Source of the DNA: Gammaproteobacteria bacterium
GTDB lineage: Bacteria > Pseudomonadota > Gammaproteobacteria > Burkholderiales > Rhodocyclaceae
Reading direction: 5' to 3'
Length of the DNA: 64,000 nt
Assembly (NCBI GenBank): GCA_018824085.1
Contig: JAHJHI010000013.1
Location: forward strand, 62,001-126,000
Shown here: one piece after another, positions 26,026 to 35,874 of the stretch
How positions within the stretch are numbered: position 1 is the first letter of the stretch
Layout: each line of letters begins with the position of its first letter
The notes under the pieces: model-generated
What the model was told of the DNA's origin: nothing
Seen by the model: the letters and a program-made list of their open reading frames with translations, nothing else
Databases searched by the model: none
Program-made: the position numbers and the translations under genes

Positions 26026-26745
26026 ATGAACCGACAGATCGTTCTCGATACCGAAACCACCGGACTTGAATGGCAGAACGGCGACCGGCTGATCGAAATC
26101 GGCTGCGTCGAGCTCGTCGCGCGCAAGCGCACCGGTCGCCAGCTGCACTGCTACGTGAATCCCGAGCGCGACGTGCCCGAGGGCGCGGTCGCCGTGCACG
26201 GCATCACCACCGACTTCCTTGCCGACAAGCCGAAGTTCCGTGACGTCGCCGCCGAATTCATCGATTTCGTGCGTGACGCGGAACTGGTCATCCACAACGC
26301 GGCGTTCGACGTCGGCTTTCTCGACAACGAACTCGGCATCGTCGGCATGCCGCCCTTGCGTGACATCACCAGCGGCCCGCCGATCGATACGGTGCGCATG
26401 GCGCGCGACATGTTCCCCGGCAAGCGGGCCAACCTCGACGCGCTGTGCGAGCGCTTCGGCATCGACAACACGCATCGCGAGCTGCACGGCGCGCTGCGCG
26501 ACGCCGAACTGCTGGTCGAGGTCTATCTGGCGATGACGCGCGGTCAGGAAAGCCTGATCATCGATCTGGAGCCCGAGCCGGTCGCGGTGCGTGTGGCGGG
26601 CGGCACGCGCGCCCATGGTGCGCTGCGCCGGGTGCAGGCCAGCGCAGCAGAACTGGCGGAACACGAGCGCGTGCTGGCGGAGATCGACAAGGCGAGCGGC
26701 GGTGCCACGCTGTGGCGCACGTTCGAACCGGCAAAGGCCGATTGA
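26026..26745 (+). CDS. dnaQ: DNA polymerase III epsilon subunit (3'-5' proofreading exonuclease)
   Basis: A 239-residue DEDDh exonuclease. Motif I is LDTETTGL (Asp8, Glu10), motif II HNAAFDVGFL and motif III HRELHGALRDAELLVEVY with the conserved His and Asp. A candidate clamp-binding peptide QESLIIDL follows the exonuclease domain, and the C-terminal tail would bind the alpha subunit. The ATG at 26026 follows the rnhA stop by 88 bases. Confidence 0.96.
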   Translation: MNRQIVLDTETTGLEWQNGDRLIEIGCVELVARKRTGRQLHCYVNPERDVPEGAVAVHGITTDFLADKPKFRDVAAEFIDFVRDAELVIHNAAFDVGFLDNELGIVGMPPLRDITSGPPIDTVRMARDMFPGKRANLDALCERFGIDNTHRELHGALRDAELLVEVYLAMTRGQESLIIDLEPEPVAVRVAGGTRAHGALRRVQASAAELAEHERVLAEIDKASGGATLWRTFEPAKAD

Positions 26746-26832
26746 ATACGACTGGGGCGCATTTTTTGCTTCAGCGAACACGCATTGCCGGATGGCGTTG
26801 TCGGGCAGTGAGTACCCACAGAGGAGAACCCA

Positions 26833-27867
26833 ATGAACGCCCCGAAAATTCCTGCCACCCTGATTCCCGGCGACGGCATCGGTCCGGAAATCATGGAGGC
26901 GGCCCTGGCCGCGCTCGACGCCGTTGATGCGCCGTTTGACTGGGACACCCAGCCGGCCGGCATGGGGGCGCTCGCCATGCACGGCGACCCGCTGCCGGAG
27001 ACGACGCTGGCGAGCATCCGCCGCACCCGTCTCGCTCTGAAAGGTCCGCTGGAAACCCCGGTCGGCGGGGGCTTCCGCTCCATCAATGTGCGCCTGCGCG
27101 AGGAATTCAAGCTCTACGCCAACATCCGCCCCGCGCGCACGCTGATACCGGGCGGTCGCTACGACAACATCGATCTCATCGTCTGCCGCGAGAATCTCGA
27201 AGGCCTGTACATGGGCTACGAGCACTACATCCCGATCGACGGCGATCCGCACGCGGTCGCCATGTCGACCGGCGTGAACACCCGCCAGGGCGCGCGCCAC
27301 ATCATCGAGTACGCGTTCGAACATGCGGTCGCGCTGGGCCGGCGCAAGGTCACAGTGGTGCACAAGGCGAACATCATGAAGGCGCTGACCGGCATCTTCC
27401 TGGAGACGGCGCAGGAGATGCATGCCGAGCGCTACAAAGACAAGATCGAATTTGAACAGGTCATCGTCGACGCCTGCTGCATGAAGCTCGTGATGAATCC
27501 CTGGCAGTTCGACGTGCTGGTGACGACCAATCTGTTCGGCGACATCCTGTCCGATCTGACGGCCGGCCTCGTCGGTGGTCTGGGCATGGCGCCCGGTTCC
27601 AACATCGGCGCCGACGCGGCGATCTTCGAAGCGGTGCACGGCTCGGCGCCGGACATCGCCGGCAAGGGCATCGCGAATCCGACGGCGCTGGTGCTGGCCG
27701 CTGCGCTGATGCTGGACCACGTGAACATGAAGGAGAAGGGTGACCGGATTCGCCGTGCCGTGTCGGAAACGCTGAACATGGACAACGTGCGCACCGGAGA
27801 CCTCGGCGGCAACGCCAGCACGCGCGACTACACGACGTCGCTCGTGGCGCGCATCCGCAACGCCTGA
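26833..27867 (+). CDS. Isocitrate dehydrogenase, NAD-type (IDH3-like)
   Basis: A 344-residue member of the isocitrate/isopropylmalate dehydrogenase family. The substrate loop ETPVGGGFRSINVRLREEF and the Arg-containing segment YANIRPARTLIPGG fit the NAD-dependent homo-oligomeric isocitrate dehydrogenases rather than NADP-type Icd or LeuB. ENLEGLYMGYEHYI, the metal-binding region FGDILSDLTAGLVGG and AVHGSAPDIAGKGIANPTA are all intact. A strong GAGGAG site precedes the ATG. A TCA-cycle role is expected. A large inverted repeat follows the stop. Confidence 0.9.
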   Translation: MNAPKIPATLIPGDGIGPEIMEAALAALDAVDAPFDWDTQPAGMGALAMHGDPLPETTLASIRRTRLALKGPLETPVGGGFRSINVRLREEFKLYANIRPARTLIPGGRYDNIDLIVCRENLEGLYMGYEHYIPIDGDPHAVAMSTGVNTRQGARHIIEYAFEHAVALGRRKVTVVHKANIMKALTGIFLETAQEMHAERYKDKIEFEQVIVDACCMKLVMNPWQFDVLVTTNLFGDILSDLTAGLVGGLGMAPGSNIGADAAIFEAVHGSAPDIAGKGIANPTALVLAAALMLDHVNMKEKGDRIRRAVSETLNMDNVRTGDLGGNASTRDYTTSLVARIRNA

Positions 27868-27874
27868 TCGCATC

Positions 27875-27913
27875 GCGGCACCGGTCCGCGGGAGATCCCC
27901 GGACCGGTGCCGC
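27875..27913. terminator. 14-bp inverted repeat between isocitrate dehydrogenase and cytochrome c genes
   Basis: A perfect 14-bp stem (GCGGCACCGGTCCG with CGGACCGGTGCCGC) around an 11-base loop fills the gap between the two convergent stops. No T-tract follows on either strand, so it may act with Rho or as an RNA 3'-end stabiliser. Confidence 0.55.
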
Positions 27914-27918
27914 CAAGC

Positions 27919-29193
27919 CTAGCGAAGATTGCCCCGGTAGCGCTGCACGTCGAGCGACGTGACCGGGGCGGCGCCGTTGTTCCATGCGGTGCGGATGAAG
28001 GACACCACGAGGGCGATTTCCTCGTCGCTGAGACTGGCGGCGAAGGGCGGCATGCCGAAGGGGCGGGGGTTGCCGGCGGTGGCCGGCGCGAAGGCACCGC
28101 CCAGCACGACGCGCAGCGGATTGGCCGGCGGATCCATCGTCACGGCGCGGTTGCCGGCGAGTGCCGGGTAGATGCCCGCCACGCCTTTGCCGTCGTCACC
28201 GTGGCACGAGGCGCAGTTGTCGGCATAGAGCCGGGCGCCGCGTTCCTGACGCAGCTCGTCGCGCAGGCCGGAGTGACGCACGCGTTCCGTGTCGCTGACC
28301 GGCAGTGATTGCAGGTAATCGGCCATCGCCACGAGATCGGGCCCGCTCAGGTGCTGCGTACTGCCGAACACGACTTCCGCCATCGGTCCGACAGCGGACG
28401 CGCCCTTCTTCGTCATCCCGTCACGCAGCAGCGCCACGACGTCCTCGCGCGGCCAGCCGCTCACTGAAGCTTCGTGCGGTGACGTCAGTGCTGGCGCATA
28501 CCAGTTCTGTTCCGGCATCAGTCCGCCGGCGAGCTGTTCGGCCGCGACGCTGGCGCCGAGCGCGTTGCGCGACGCGTGGCAGGCGCTGCAGTGGCCAAGT
28601 CCCTGCACCAGATAGGCGCCGCGGTTCCACTGCGCCGATTGCGCCGGATCCGCTTCGTATTCGGCAGGCTTGAAGTAGAGCGCGCGCCAGGCCGCCAGCG
28701 CCGTCTGCGAATCGTACGGAAAGCGCAGCGCGTGTTCGCGGTTGGTCCGGGACACCGCGGGCAGGCTTCGCAGGTAGGCCCACAGCGCATCGGAGTCGGC
28801 ACGCGTGATGCGGGTGTAGTTCGGGTACGGGAAAGCCGGGTAGAGCAGGCGCCCGTCGCGCGAGCGGCCTTCGTGCAGCGCGGCACGGAAGTCGTCTGCG
28901 CTCCACTTGCCGAGGCCGGTGTCGGCGTCCGGTGTCAGGTTGCTGGTGTAGAAGGTGCCGAACGGCGTGTCGATGGCGCGGCCGCCGGCCCACGGGGCGC
29001 CACCGCGTGCGGTGTGGCAGGCCATGCAGTTGCCGGCCCGCGCCAGGTATTCGCCACGGGCAATCATGCCCTCGGTGGCCGATACCGGACCGCGCGGTGC
29101 TTCGGTTGCATCGTTGCGTGCATCCAGCCAGAGCGCGCCGGCGGTGGCGGCCAGTGCCAGCAGGATGAGGGAGATGACGGCGATGCGCTTCAT
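27919..29193 (-). CDS. Trihaem cytochrome c, alcohol dehydrogenase subunit II type
   Basis: A 424-residue cytochrome with an N-terminal membrane anchor or signal (IAVISLILLALAATAGALWL) and three haem c motifs: CMACH (56-60), CSACH (about 204) and CASCH (about 330). The order and spacing match the cytochrome subunits of membrane-bound alcohol or gluconate dehydrogenases that pass electrons to ubiquinone or oxidase. No dehydrogenase subunit is next to it; the upstream partner is another cytochrome c. The start overlaps that gene's stop (ATGA). Confidence 0.92.
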   Translation of the reverse strand: MKRIAVISLILLALAATAGALWLDARNDATEAPRGPVSATEGMIARGEYLARAGNCMACHTARGGAPWAGGRAIDTPFGTFYTSNLTPDADTGLGKWSADDFRAALHEGRSRDGRLLYPAFPYPNYTRITRADSDALWAYLRSLPAVSRTNREHALRFPYDSQTALAAWRALYFKPAEYEADPAQSAQWNRGAYLVQGLGHCSACHASRNALGASVAAEQLAGGLMPEQNWYAPALTSPHEASVSGWPREDVVALLRDGMTKKGASAVGPMAEVVFGSTQHLSGPDLVAMADYLQSLPVSDTERVRHSGLRDELRQERGARLYADNCASCHGDDGKGVAGIYPALAGNRAVTMDPPANPLRVVLGGAFAPATAGNPRPFGMPPFAASLSDEEIALVVSFIRTAWNNGAAPVTSLDVQRYRGNLR

Positions 29194-29942
29194 TGCGTCA
29201 GCCCTCCGTCCTGCTGTGCCGGCGGTACGCCGCCGCAGCGCATCGGCAGCGGCCGTGCCGGCGCATCGGCCGCCTTGGCGCCGGCCGGCACCGGCTGCGC
29301 CGCAAGCCAGCGGGTGACCGCCGTGATGTCGTCCGGTGCCATGCGCTGCGCGATCCCGGCCATGCAGTCCGGCGCGTGCGCGTGGCGCACGCCGCTCTGC
29401 CAGCCGCCGAGCTGGGCTGCGAGATAGTCGGGCGGAAGGCCGATCAGGCCGGGAATGGACGGCGTGAGCCCCATCAGATTGTCACCGTGGCAGCGCGCGC
29501 AGGCGGGAATGTCGCGCTGCGTGTCGCCCCGGCGCACCAGTTGCTCGCCGCGCGTCAGGGTGGCCGGAGTGTTGACGGCGCGCGCCGGCGCCGGATAGGG
29601 CAGGTCGAGGCTGGCGAAGTGTTCGGCGATTTCCCGCAGATAGTCGTCGCTGAGGGGCTGCAGCAGCTCGCTCATCAGCGGATAGTGCCGACGCGCGTCC
29701 CGGAAATTCACCAGCTGGTTATAAAGATAGCCGGCCGGTTTGCCGGCAATGCGCGGGTAGTAACCGTCGGCACCGGCCCGTCCTTCGGCACCGTGGCAGC
29801 CGGTGCAGGCCAGCACCCGTTGCGCGATGCTGTCTTCGACCGGCGGTGCGGCAGGCGCCGGACCGGCAAGCGTCACGGAGCAGATGAGAAGGAAGGAAAA
29901 TACGGGACGGACGACGGAACGGAATCTTGGAAACGGGGGCAT
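29190..29942 (-). CDS. Dihaem cytochrome c (c4-like)
   Basis: A 250-residue exported cytochrome with a signal peptide (VFSFLLICSVTLAGPAPA) and two haem sites, CTGCH and CARCH, about 105 residues apart, each followed by a Met-containing segment. The pattern GYYPRIAGKPAGYLYNQLVNFRDARRHYPLM is typical of cytochrome c4 and related cytochromes c553. A soluble periplasmic electron carrier is likely. It forms a two-gene operon with the trihaem cytochrome. The start at 29942 gives a proper signal peptide. Confidence 0.9.
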   Translation of the reverse strand: MPPFPRFRSVVRPVFSFLLICSVTLAGPAPAAPPVEDSIAQRVLACTGCHGAEGRAGADGYYPRIAGKPAGYLYNQLVNFRDARRHYPLMSELLQPLSDDYLREIAEHFASLDLPYPAPARAVNTPATLTRGEQLVRRGDTQRDIPACARCHGDNLMGLTPSIPGLIGLPPDYLAAQLGGWQSGVRHAHAPDCMAGIAQRMAPDDITAVTRWLAAQPVPAGAKAADAPARPLPMRCGGVPPAQQDGGLTQ

Positions 29943-30043
29943 CGGTACGGAGCGGACGGCGGACAGGCGACAGTGATGGACGGGCACATGATAAGCCGTG
30001 CGTTCGCACCGTACACGCACAGTTGTGGCGCTATCCGGCAGGT

Positions 30044-30532
30044 TCAGAGGCGCCGGATCTTTGTCAGCAGTGCGGTGGTCGAGCGCTCGTGTTCGAACGC
30101 GAGCGATTCGACGCGTCCGCCGCGCGCCAGCACTTCGGCGGCCCCGACGATGCGTTCGACCGGCCAGTCGCCACCCTTGACCAGCACGTCCGGCCGGCAG
30201 GCGACGATCAGATCGAGCGGCGTGTCGCTGTCGAACCAGGTCACGAGACTGACGGACTCAAGCGCGGCGATGACGGCCGCCCTATCGGCCAGCGCATTCA
30301 CCGGACGTTCGTCACCCTTGCCCAGGCGTCGCACCGATGCGTCGGTGTTGAGTGCGACGACCAGCGCGCCGCCGAGCGAGCGCGCCTGCGCGAGATAGGT
30401 CACATGCCCGCGGTGCAGGATGTCGAAGCATCCATTGGTAAACACCACCGGCGCCGCGAGCGCCGCCACGCGCGTGGCAAGCCGATCAGGCGGACACAGC
30501 TTCGCTTCGAAACCGGGCACGCCGCCGTGCAT
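30044..30532 (-). CDS. rfaE2: D-glycero-beta-D-manno-heptose 1-phosphate adenylyltransferase
   Basis: A 162-residue nucleotidyltransferase. [17 protein letters not shown] (about 31-47) holds the HxGH motif, and [16 protein letters not shown] and DVLVKGGDW match the HldE C-terminal domain or stand-alone RfaE2. It makes ADP-heptose precursor for the lipopolysaccharide inner core; the kinase half (RfaE1) must be elsewhere. It overlaps the upstream diiron gene (TGATG), so they are cotranscribed, although their functions are not obviously related. Confidence 0.94.
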   Translation of the reverse strand: MHGGVPGFEAKLCPPDRLATRVAALAAPVVFTNGCFDILHRGHVTYLAQARSLGGALVVALNTDASVRRLGKGDERPVNALADRAAVIAALESVSLVTWFDSDTPLDLIVACRPDVLVKGGDWPVERIVGAAEVLARGGRVESLAFEHERSTTALLTKIRRL

Positions 30533-31362
30533 CAGGCGGCGCCGGCGTACTGCTTGCGGTAGCGGTTGAGGTCACTGACGGTCTTGAACGATTCGCCGAA
30601 CAGCGAGCCGAGGTTGCGCAGGATGCCGCCGACGACGCGCGCCTCGCAGTCCTTGTCGAAGCGGATCTGCTCGTCGAGCCAGTGTTCGAGCCAGTCCGGA
30701 TCGGGCAGGCGTGACTGGATCGTGTCGCGCGGATAGTGCTCCTTGGACACGTGCAGGTTTGTCGGGTGCAGCGGCTTGCCGGCGCGGCCGCTGGCCGCCA
30801 TCAGCATGCCGATCTTGGAGAACGCGGCACGTGCGGTGTCGCCCGTGCGTTCGATCGCGCGCTTCATGTACTTCAGATAGGCGCCGCCATGGCGGGCTTC
30901 GTCGCGCGACAGCAGGTCGTATATCTGTTTGATGACCGGTTCGCTGTGCCATTCCGATGCGCGGCGGTACCACTGGGTCAGCCGCACTTCACCGCAGAAA
31001 TGCAGCATCAGTGTTTCCAGCGCGGGTGCGGGGTCGAACTCGAAGCGCACTTCGTGCAGTTCCTGTTCGGTCGGCGCAAGTTCGGGGCGGAAGCGGCGAA
31101 GGTACTCGATCAGCACCAGCGAGTGCTTCTGCTCTTCGTAGAACCAGATCGACATGAAGGCGGAAAAATCGGAGTCACCCTGGTTGTCGCGCAGGAACAT
31201 TTCGGTGGCCGGCAACGCCGACCACTCGGTGATCGCGTTCATCTTGATGGTCAGCGCCTGTTCGTCCGACAGCAGTGATGCGTCGAAACTGTCCCAGGGC
31301 ACGTCCTTCGCCATGTCCCAGCGGGCGGATTCGAGTGACTTGAACAGCTCGGGATAGAGCAT
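30532..31362 (-). CDS. Ferritin-like diiron protein, acyl-ACP desaturase-like
   Basis: A 276-residue four-helix-bundle protein. Putative iron ligands are Glu46 (TEW), Glu77 and His80 (FYEEQKH), Glu125 (CGEVRL) and Glu155 with His158 (RDEARH), the ExxH pairs typical of acyl-ACP desaturases and related oxidases. The actual substrate is not known; fatty-acid desaturation is one option. The start at 31362 follows CAGGAG. It is first of a two-gene unit with rfaE2. Confidence 0.82.
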   Translation of the reverse strand: MLYPELFKSLESARWDMAKDVPWDSFDASLLSDEQALTIKMNAITEWSALPATEMFLRDNQGDSDFSAFMSIWFYEEQKHSLVLIEYLRRFRPELAPTEQELHEVRFEFDPAPALETLMLHFCGEVRLTQWYRRASEWHSEPVIKQIYDLLSRDEARHGGAYLKYMKRAIERTGDTARAAFSKIGMLMAASGRAGKPLHPTNLHVSKEHYPRDTIQSRLPDPDWLEHWLDEQIRFDKDCEARVVGGILRNLGSLFGESFKTVSDLNRYRKQYAGAA

Positions 31363-31671
31363 GAAGGGCTCCTGAAGAAAAAAACATTTTACGCGAGCGC
31401 GCGCCGGACGGACGCAGGGAAGGCGAACCGTGGCGCCGGACGCGGCGGTGTCCCGCGATTGGATCACAAGGGCATGACAATCGATCGCCGGATTAGCGCG
31501 GCAAATCCGTTCGCTGCCGGCGAACGGATTGTCAGGCGCCGGGGCGCGCCTCAGCGACCGGCCCGGATGCCGACGTGTGCGGGCACGGCGTCACGCAGCA
31601 GGCACGCGCCTGCAAGGGATGGGCGCTGAATGACCGCGCGACGATGTCCGCGCCCGCGCTGAGTGCCTGCG
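31363..31671. other. Intergenic stretch without a gene
   Basis: No open frame with family-like sequence or ribosome site was found in these 309 bases. It contains an A-rich patch next to the diiron gene start (probable promoter and leader of that gene) and one perfect inverted repeat listed separately. Confidence 0.6.
31504..31530. repeat. Perfect 11-bp inverted repeat
   Basis: AATCCGTTCGC, a 5-base spacer and GCGAACGGATT form a perfect stem. It is about 140 bases beyond the stop of the PepSY gene and about 140 upstream of the diiron gene start. It could be a terminator without T-tract or an operator; neither can be decided. Confidence 0.5.
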
Positions 31672-33183
31672 TCAGGAAGATGACCGCTCCGTCGTGGGCA
31701 ACGCGAGCCGCCGCCAGCCGATGACCAGCGCGCTGATCGATACCGCGAAACCTGGCAGCGCGAGCGCCCACAGCAGCGCGTCACGCAGCAGCGGCGAGTC
31801 GGCGAAGGCGGGCAGTTCGAGGCTGTGCGGCGCATTGAACAGCCAGCGCCGTGCGCGTGCGCTGCGGTCCAGCGAGCCGAGCAGGCGGCCGTCCCGTGCG
31901 TCGAAGTGCAACCATGTTTCTGCGGCGTCCGCCAGTTCCACGCGCCACACCGGCAGTTCGCGCGTGTCGCGCCGGCTGTACCAGTAACGGTCTTCGCGCG
32001 TCAGCAGCGTCACCGCTGCGGGTGTGGCGTCCGGAAACAGCGCGCGGGCGGCCGCTTCGACGTCCTGGCGCGACACGCTCGCCGGGCGCAGCGACGGCAG
32101 ATCGAAGGTCTGGTGTTCGCCTTCGTGCGCGCCGACCACCGTCATGCGTGCCTGTCCGGCAAGCCAGTAGATCTGCGCTTCCTTCCACTGTGTGTCGCCG
32201 AGACGTTCGCGCAGCGCAGCGCGCTCCACCGGCCACGGAAACGGGTTGTCGGGCGGTGCGGCGAGGCGCGCCATGGCGGCGGCGTCGGGTGGCGTGTTGC
32301 GCAGCCACCCGGCGGGTGACATCGACAGCCAGCCGCTGACGATCCAGGTGACGATGAACAGCCCGCCGGTCAGGCCGGCGACGTGATGCAGCTTCATCCA
32401 GCCGCGAAAAGGCGTGATGCGCCCAGGGCGCAGCAGGCGCAGGCGGATGATGCCGAGCATCAGGCCGCTCAGCGCCGACAGGCAGCACAGGCCCGACACC
32501 CAAAGCAGGCTCTGGCGCCAGATGGCCGATTGTTCGCGCAGTGCCTGGAAGTAGAACCAGTGGGGCACCGCACCGAACCAGTTCCAGATGCGTTCGCGCC
32601 GGCGGGTGTCGCGCACGACTTCTCCGGTGCGTGCGGACACATACAGCTCGGTGCCCGCGGCGTCGCCGACATCGATGTGATGGAAGGGCCGCTGCCGGTC
32701 CAGCGTTGCCAGCACCGTCCACTGATCGCGCTCGAGCGTGCCGGTCCAGCGCGCCTGCGGCTCGCGGGCAAAGGCCTGCGCAATCCGCGTCGCCTGTGCC
32801 GGCGTCACGGCATCGAGCCGTGCGCCGGTGACGGCGCATATCGTGTGGTGACTGCCGTCACCGGCGACGATGCGCCACACCGGGCGCGCGACGCCGTCCT
32901 CGTGCACCAGTGACGCCAGCCACATGCGTCGCGGAAACGCCGTCAGTCCTGCGCTGTGCAGCGCGGCGTAGGGTGTCGTCACGACCTCCGCCAGCGCCAG
33001 TGGCGCGAGACCGCGCAGGTGTTCGGCTTCGCTCAGCGACGGGAAGCCGATCTGCGTCATCACCAGCCCGGAACCGAACCACATGACAAAGAAGGCGGCA
33101 CCGGCGATGCCGAGCCAGCGATGCAGCAGGCGCAGTGCGTGAAGTGCGTGCGCCGGGCGCCGGGCGATGGAGGTCATGTTCAT
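31672..33183 (-). CDS. PepSY-associated membrane protein
   Basis: A 503-residue membrane protein of the PepSY_TM family. Segments at about 18-45, 222-248, 270-290 and 470-492 are membrane-spanning. The sequences LHRWLGIAGAAFFVMWFGSGL and MKLHHVAGLTGGLFIVTWIVSGW carry His residues that may bind haem, as in the iron-uptake-linked ferric reductases of this family. Two periplasmic PepSY-like domains lie between. Role in iron or peptide-related processes is inferred. It starts with an ATGA overlap from the small membrane protein gene. Confidence 0.85.
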   Translation of the reverse strand: MNMTSIARRPAHALHALRLLHRWLGIAGAAFFVMWFGSGLVMTQIGFPSLSEAEHLRGLAPLALAEVVTTPYAALHSAGLTAFPRRMWLASLVHEDGVARPVWRIVAGDGSHHTICAVTGARLDAVTPAQATRIAQAFAREPQARWTGTLERDQWTVLATLDRQRPFHHIDVGDAAGTELYVSARTGEVVRDTRRRERIWNWFGAVPHWFYFQALREQSAIWRQSLLWVSGLCCLSALSGLMLGIIRLRLLRPGRITPFRGWMKLHHVAGLTGGLFIVTWIVSGWLSMSPAGWLRNTPPDAAAMARLAAPPDNPFPWPVERAALRERLGDTQWKEAQIYWLAGQARMTVVGAHEGEHQTFDLPSLRPASVSRQDVEAAARALFPDATPAAVTLLTREDRYWYSRRDTRELPVWRVELADAAETWLHFDARDGRLLGSLDRSARARRWLFNAPHSLELPAFADSPLLRDALLWALALPGFAVSISALVIGWRRLALPTTERSSS

Positions 33184-33866
33184 GACCGCGCGCTGTCAGA
33201 CGCCAGTGCGCACGTGCGATCCGGCGTGTCCTTGCGCCGGCGGGACCGGCTCAGTCCGGTCAGCCAGTCCAGTGCGCAGTAAAGGGCGCCGGCCGCCAGC
33301 GGCGGATTGGCGGCGCCCAGCGGCAGGCCCGGTACGTCGGCGCGCCAGATCCATGCGCCGGTTGCCGTGCCGTACAGCTCCATTAGCAGCGCAAGGACGA
33401 ACATCGTGCTGTACAGCGACGGCGACGGGCCGAAGCGCACGCAGAGCAGGAACAGCGCCAGCAGCGGCAGGCTCAGCGTGTCACCGCTCAGCCACGCAAA
33501 CGACACGACGAGGCCGGCGGCCAGCGCCGGCACTGCGCCAAGCCAGGCGGCGGGCAGGCGCCGCGACAGCCAGACGCCGAGCGCGAACAGCAACACATGG
33601 CCGGGCGGCACGAACAGCGGCAGGTTGCCGAGCCGGTAGTCGTACAGCCCCCACACCAGCGACAGCACGATTTCACCCGCGCTGGCCCAGGCGAGGCAGA
33701 CCAGCCATTGCGTGCGCTGCTCCGGAGCCGCGCGCCAGCCCATCGCGAACAGCAGGCTCCAGGTGCACAGCGCCACGGCCGCCTGTACCGGAACGCTGTG
33801 CGCGCGGTCGAGCCACAGTCCGGCAAGGATGGTGAATACGGTGGCAAGTGCGAAGGCAGGGTTCAT
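33180..33866 (-). CDS. Small polytopic membrane protein, unknown function
   Basis: A 228-residue hydrophobic protein with about seven membrane segments, and a short basic tail (SRSRRRKD). A conserved-looking periplasmic-side segment GLYDYRLGNLPLFVPPGHVLLF and the late YGTATGAWIWRADVPGLPLG are suggestive of a family I cannot name with certainty. ATG at 33866 is chosen because it precedes the hydrophobic part. The stop overlaps the PepSY start by four bases, so the two probably act together. Confidence 0.75.
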   Translation of the reverse strand: MNPAFALATVFTILAGLWLDRAHSVPVQAAVALCTWSLLFAMGWRAAPEQRTQWLVCLAWASAGEIVLSLVWGLYDYRLGNLPLFVPPGHVLLFALGVWLSRRLPAAWLGAVPALAAGLVVSFAWLSGDTLSLPLLALFLLCVRFGPSPSLYSTMFVLALLMELYGTATGAWIWRADVPGLPLGAANPPLAAGALYCALDWLTGLSRSRRRKDTPDRTCALASDSARS

Positions 33867-34033
33867 GAATGGTCCGCAGTGGGTGGCAGGCGTGGCGCCG
33901 GCATGCGGCGCGGGCGCCATTATCCGCGTGCTTCGCGCATTCCGGCGCCAGGGTGTGGCGGCCACACGGCGCCCGGGCGGGTGAGGCCGGGCTGCATGCT
34001 AGACTCGGCGCCTCCGAAATTTGCAGGTTTCCC

Positions 34034-35203
34034 ATGTCCGGCAATACTCTGGGCACGCTGTTCCGTGTCACATCCTTTGGCGAATCCCACGGTCCGGCCA
34101 TCGGCTGCGTGGTCGACGGTTGCCCGCCCGGGCTGGCGCTCGCGGCCAGCGACATCCAGGCGGAACTCGATCGACGCAAGCCCGGTACCTCGCGCCACGT
34201 CACGCAGCGACGCGAACCGGACGAGGTCGAAATCCTGTCAGGCGTGTTTGAAGGCGTCACCACCGGCACGCCGATCGCGCTTCTGATACGCAATCAGGAC
34301 CAGCGCTCGAAGGATTACGGCAACATCGCGGAAACCTTCCGCCCCGGGCATGCCGACTACGGCTACTGGCAGAAGTACGGCATCCGCGACCATCGCGGCG
34401 GCGGCCGTTCGTCGGCACGCGAGACGGCGGTGCGCGTGGCGGCCGGCGCGATCGCGCGCAAATGGCTGCGTGAACGCCACGGCATCGACATCCACGGCTG
34501 GATGAGTCAGCTGGGTCCGATCGCCATCGAATACCGCGATCGTTCGGCGATCACCGAAAATCCGTTCTTCGCGCCGGACGCCGGCGCGGTGCCGGAACTC
34601 GAAGCCTTCATGGATGCGCTGCGCAAGTCGGGCGACTCCTGCGGCGCGCGCATCGACGTGATGGCGAGCGGCGTGCCGGTCGGCTGGGGAGAGCCGGTGT
34701 ACGACCGGCTCGACGCCGACATCGCGCACGCGATGATGGGTATCAATGCGGTCAAGGGCGTGGAGATCGGTGCCGGTTTTGCCAGCGTGGCGCAGCGGGG
34801 TACCGAGCACTCTGACGAGATGTCGCCGCAGGGTTTTCTGTCGAACAATGCCGGCGGTGTGCTGGGCGGCATTTCCACCGGCCAGGACGTGCGTGTGTCG
34901 ATCGCCATCAAGCCGACGTCGAGCATCCGGCTGGACCGCCATTCAATCGACAAGGCGGGCAATCCGGTCATCGTGAATACGCATGGCCGGCATGACCCCT
35001 GCGTCGGCATCCGTGCGACGCCGGTAGCCGAGGCCATGCTGGCGCTGGTGCTGATCGACCATGCGCTGCGCCATCGCGCGCAGTGCGGCGACGTCGAGTG
35101 TGCCACGCCACGCATCGCGGCCGCCGCGCCGCCCGACGTCGTCGAACGGCTGCGCGCGCAGCGCGACATTGCGGTCGACGATCCGGAGCCCGACGAAGCC
35201 TAG
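34034..35203 (+). CDS. aroC: Chorismate synthase
   Basis: A 389-residue enzyme converting EPSP to chorismate with reduced FMN, the last step of the shikimate pathway. The signatures [18 protein letters not shown] (about 16-33), [28 protein letters not shown] (cited in part) and [12 protein letters not shown] are intact, as is [14 protein letters not shown]. Length is standard for betaproteobacteria, with a short divergent tail. The stop codon shares CTAG with the convergent YbhB-like gene. Confidence 0.98.
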   Translation: MSGNTLGTLFRVTSFGESHGPAIGCVVDGCPPGLALAASDIQAELDRRKPGTSRHVTQRREPDEVEILSGVFEGVTTGTPIALLIRNQDQRSKDYGNIAETFRPGHADYGYWQKYGIRDHRGGGRSSARETAVRVAAGAIARKWLRERHGIDIHGWMSQLGPIAIEYRDRSAITENPFFAPDAGAVPELEAFMDALRKSGDSCGARIDVMASGVPVGWGEPVYDRLDADIAHAMMGINAVKGVEIGAGFASVAQRGTEHSDEMSPQGFLSNNAGGVLGGISTGQDVRVSIAIKPTSSIRLDRHSIDKAGNPVIVNTHGRHDPCVGIRATPVAEAMLALVLIDHALRHRAQCGDVECATPRIAAAAPPDVVERLRAQRDIAVDDPEPDEA

Positions 35204-35826
35204 TCGCCGAGCGCGGGGTTCAGCGTGTAGGTGCCGGCCAGCGACGCTTCGCCGAGCACGTGGCCGGCCATCGCACGATGCACGTCGGCGGCTTCAAACC
35301 GGCCGACCAGCGGCAGTCGTTCGACGTCCAGCGCGTACAGCGTGAAGGTGTAGTGATGGATGATTTCGTCGTTCCAGGGCGGGCACGGACCGTCATAACC
35401 GTAGTAATCCCCCTTCATCTGTTCGTCGCCGGCAAACCATGCTGTGAAGCTGTTGATGCCCTGGCGCGTGCCGCGCGGACCGGCAGGCCCCGGCTTGCCG
35501 CAGGGCGTGACTTCGGATGAAAACTCGCCCTCGGCGATTTCACCGGCCGGGGGAAGATCTACCAGCACCCAGTGCGTGAAATCGGTACGCGGCAGGCTTG
35601 CCGGTACGGTGCGGCCTTCCTGATTGACGTCGTCGGGCCTGCTCGGCACGTCCGGGTCGTTGCAGATGAGAACCAGCGAGCGCGTGCCGGTCGGCAGCCC
35701 GGACCACGCGAGATGCGGATTGCGGTTCTCGCCCAGGCAGGCGTGGCCGCTGTCCGCCGGGATACAGAACGCGTTGCCACCGGCGATGCGGCCACCGTCG
35801 GCCAGATTGTTGCTGATCAGCTTCAT
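35200..35826 (-). CDS. YbhB/YbcL family (PEBP, Raf kinase inhibitor-like) protein
   Basis: A 208-residue phosphatidylethanolamine-binding-protein-like fold. The hallmark [11 protein letters not shown] (DPD motif) near residues 50-60, [11 protein letters not shown] and [25 protein letters not shown] are all present. There is an insertion after DVPSRPDD compared with E. coli YbhB (158 residues). Biological role is unknown in bacteria. No signal peptide. It overlaps aroC by four bases in a convergent arrangement. Confidence 0.9.
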   Translation of the reverse strand: MKLISNNLADGGRIAGGNAFCIPADSGHACLGENRNPHLAWSGLPTGTRSLVLICNDPDVPSRPDDVNQEGRTVPASLPRTDFTHWVLVDLPPAGEIAEGEFSSEVTPCGKPGPAGPRGTRQGINSFTAWFAGDEQMKGDYYGYDGPCPPWNDEIIHHYTFTLYALDVERLPLVGRFEAADVHRAMAGHVLGEASLAGTYTLNPALGD

Positions 35827-35874
35827 TGACAGGACTCCTGTGCAGGTCGGGTTCTGTTGTACAAGCGCACTCGG

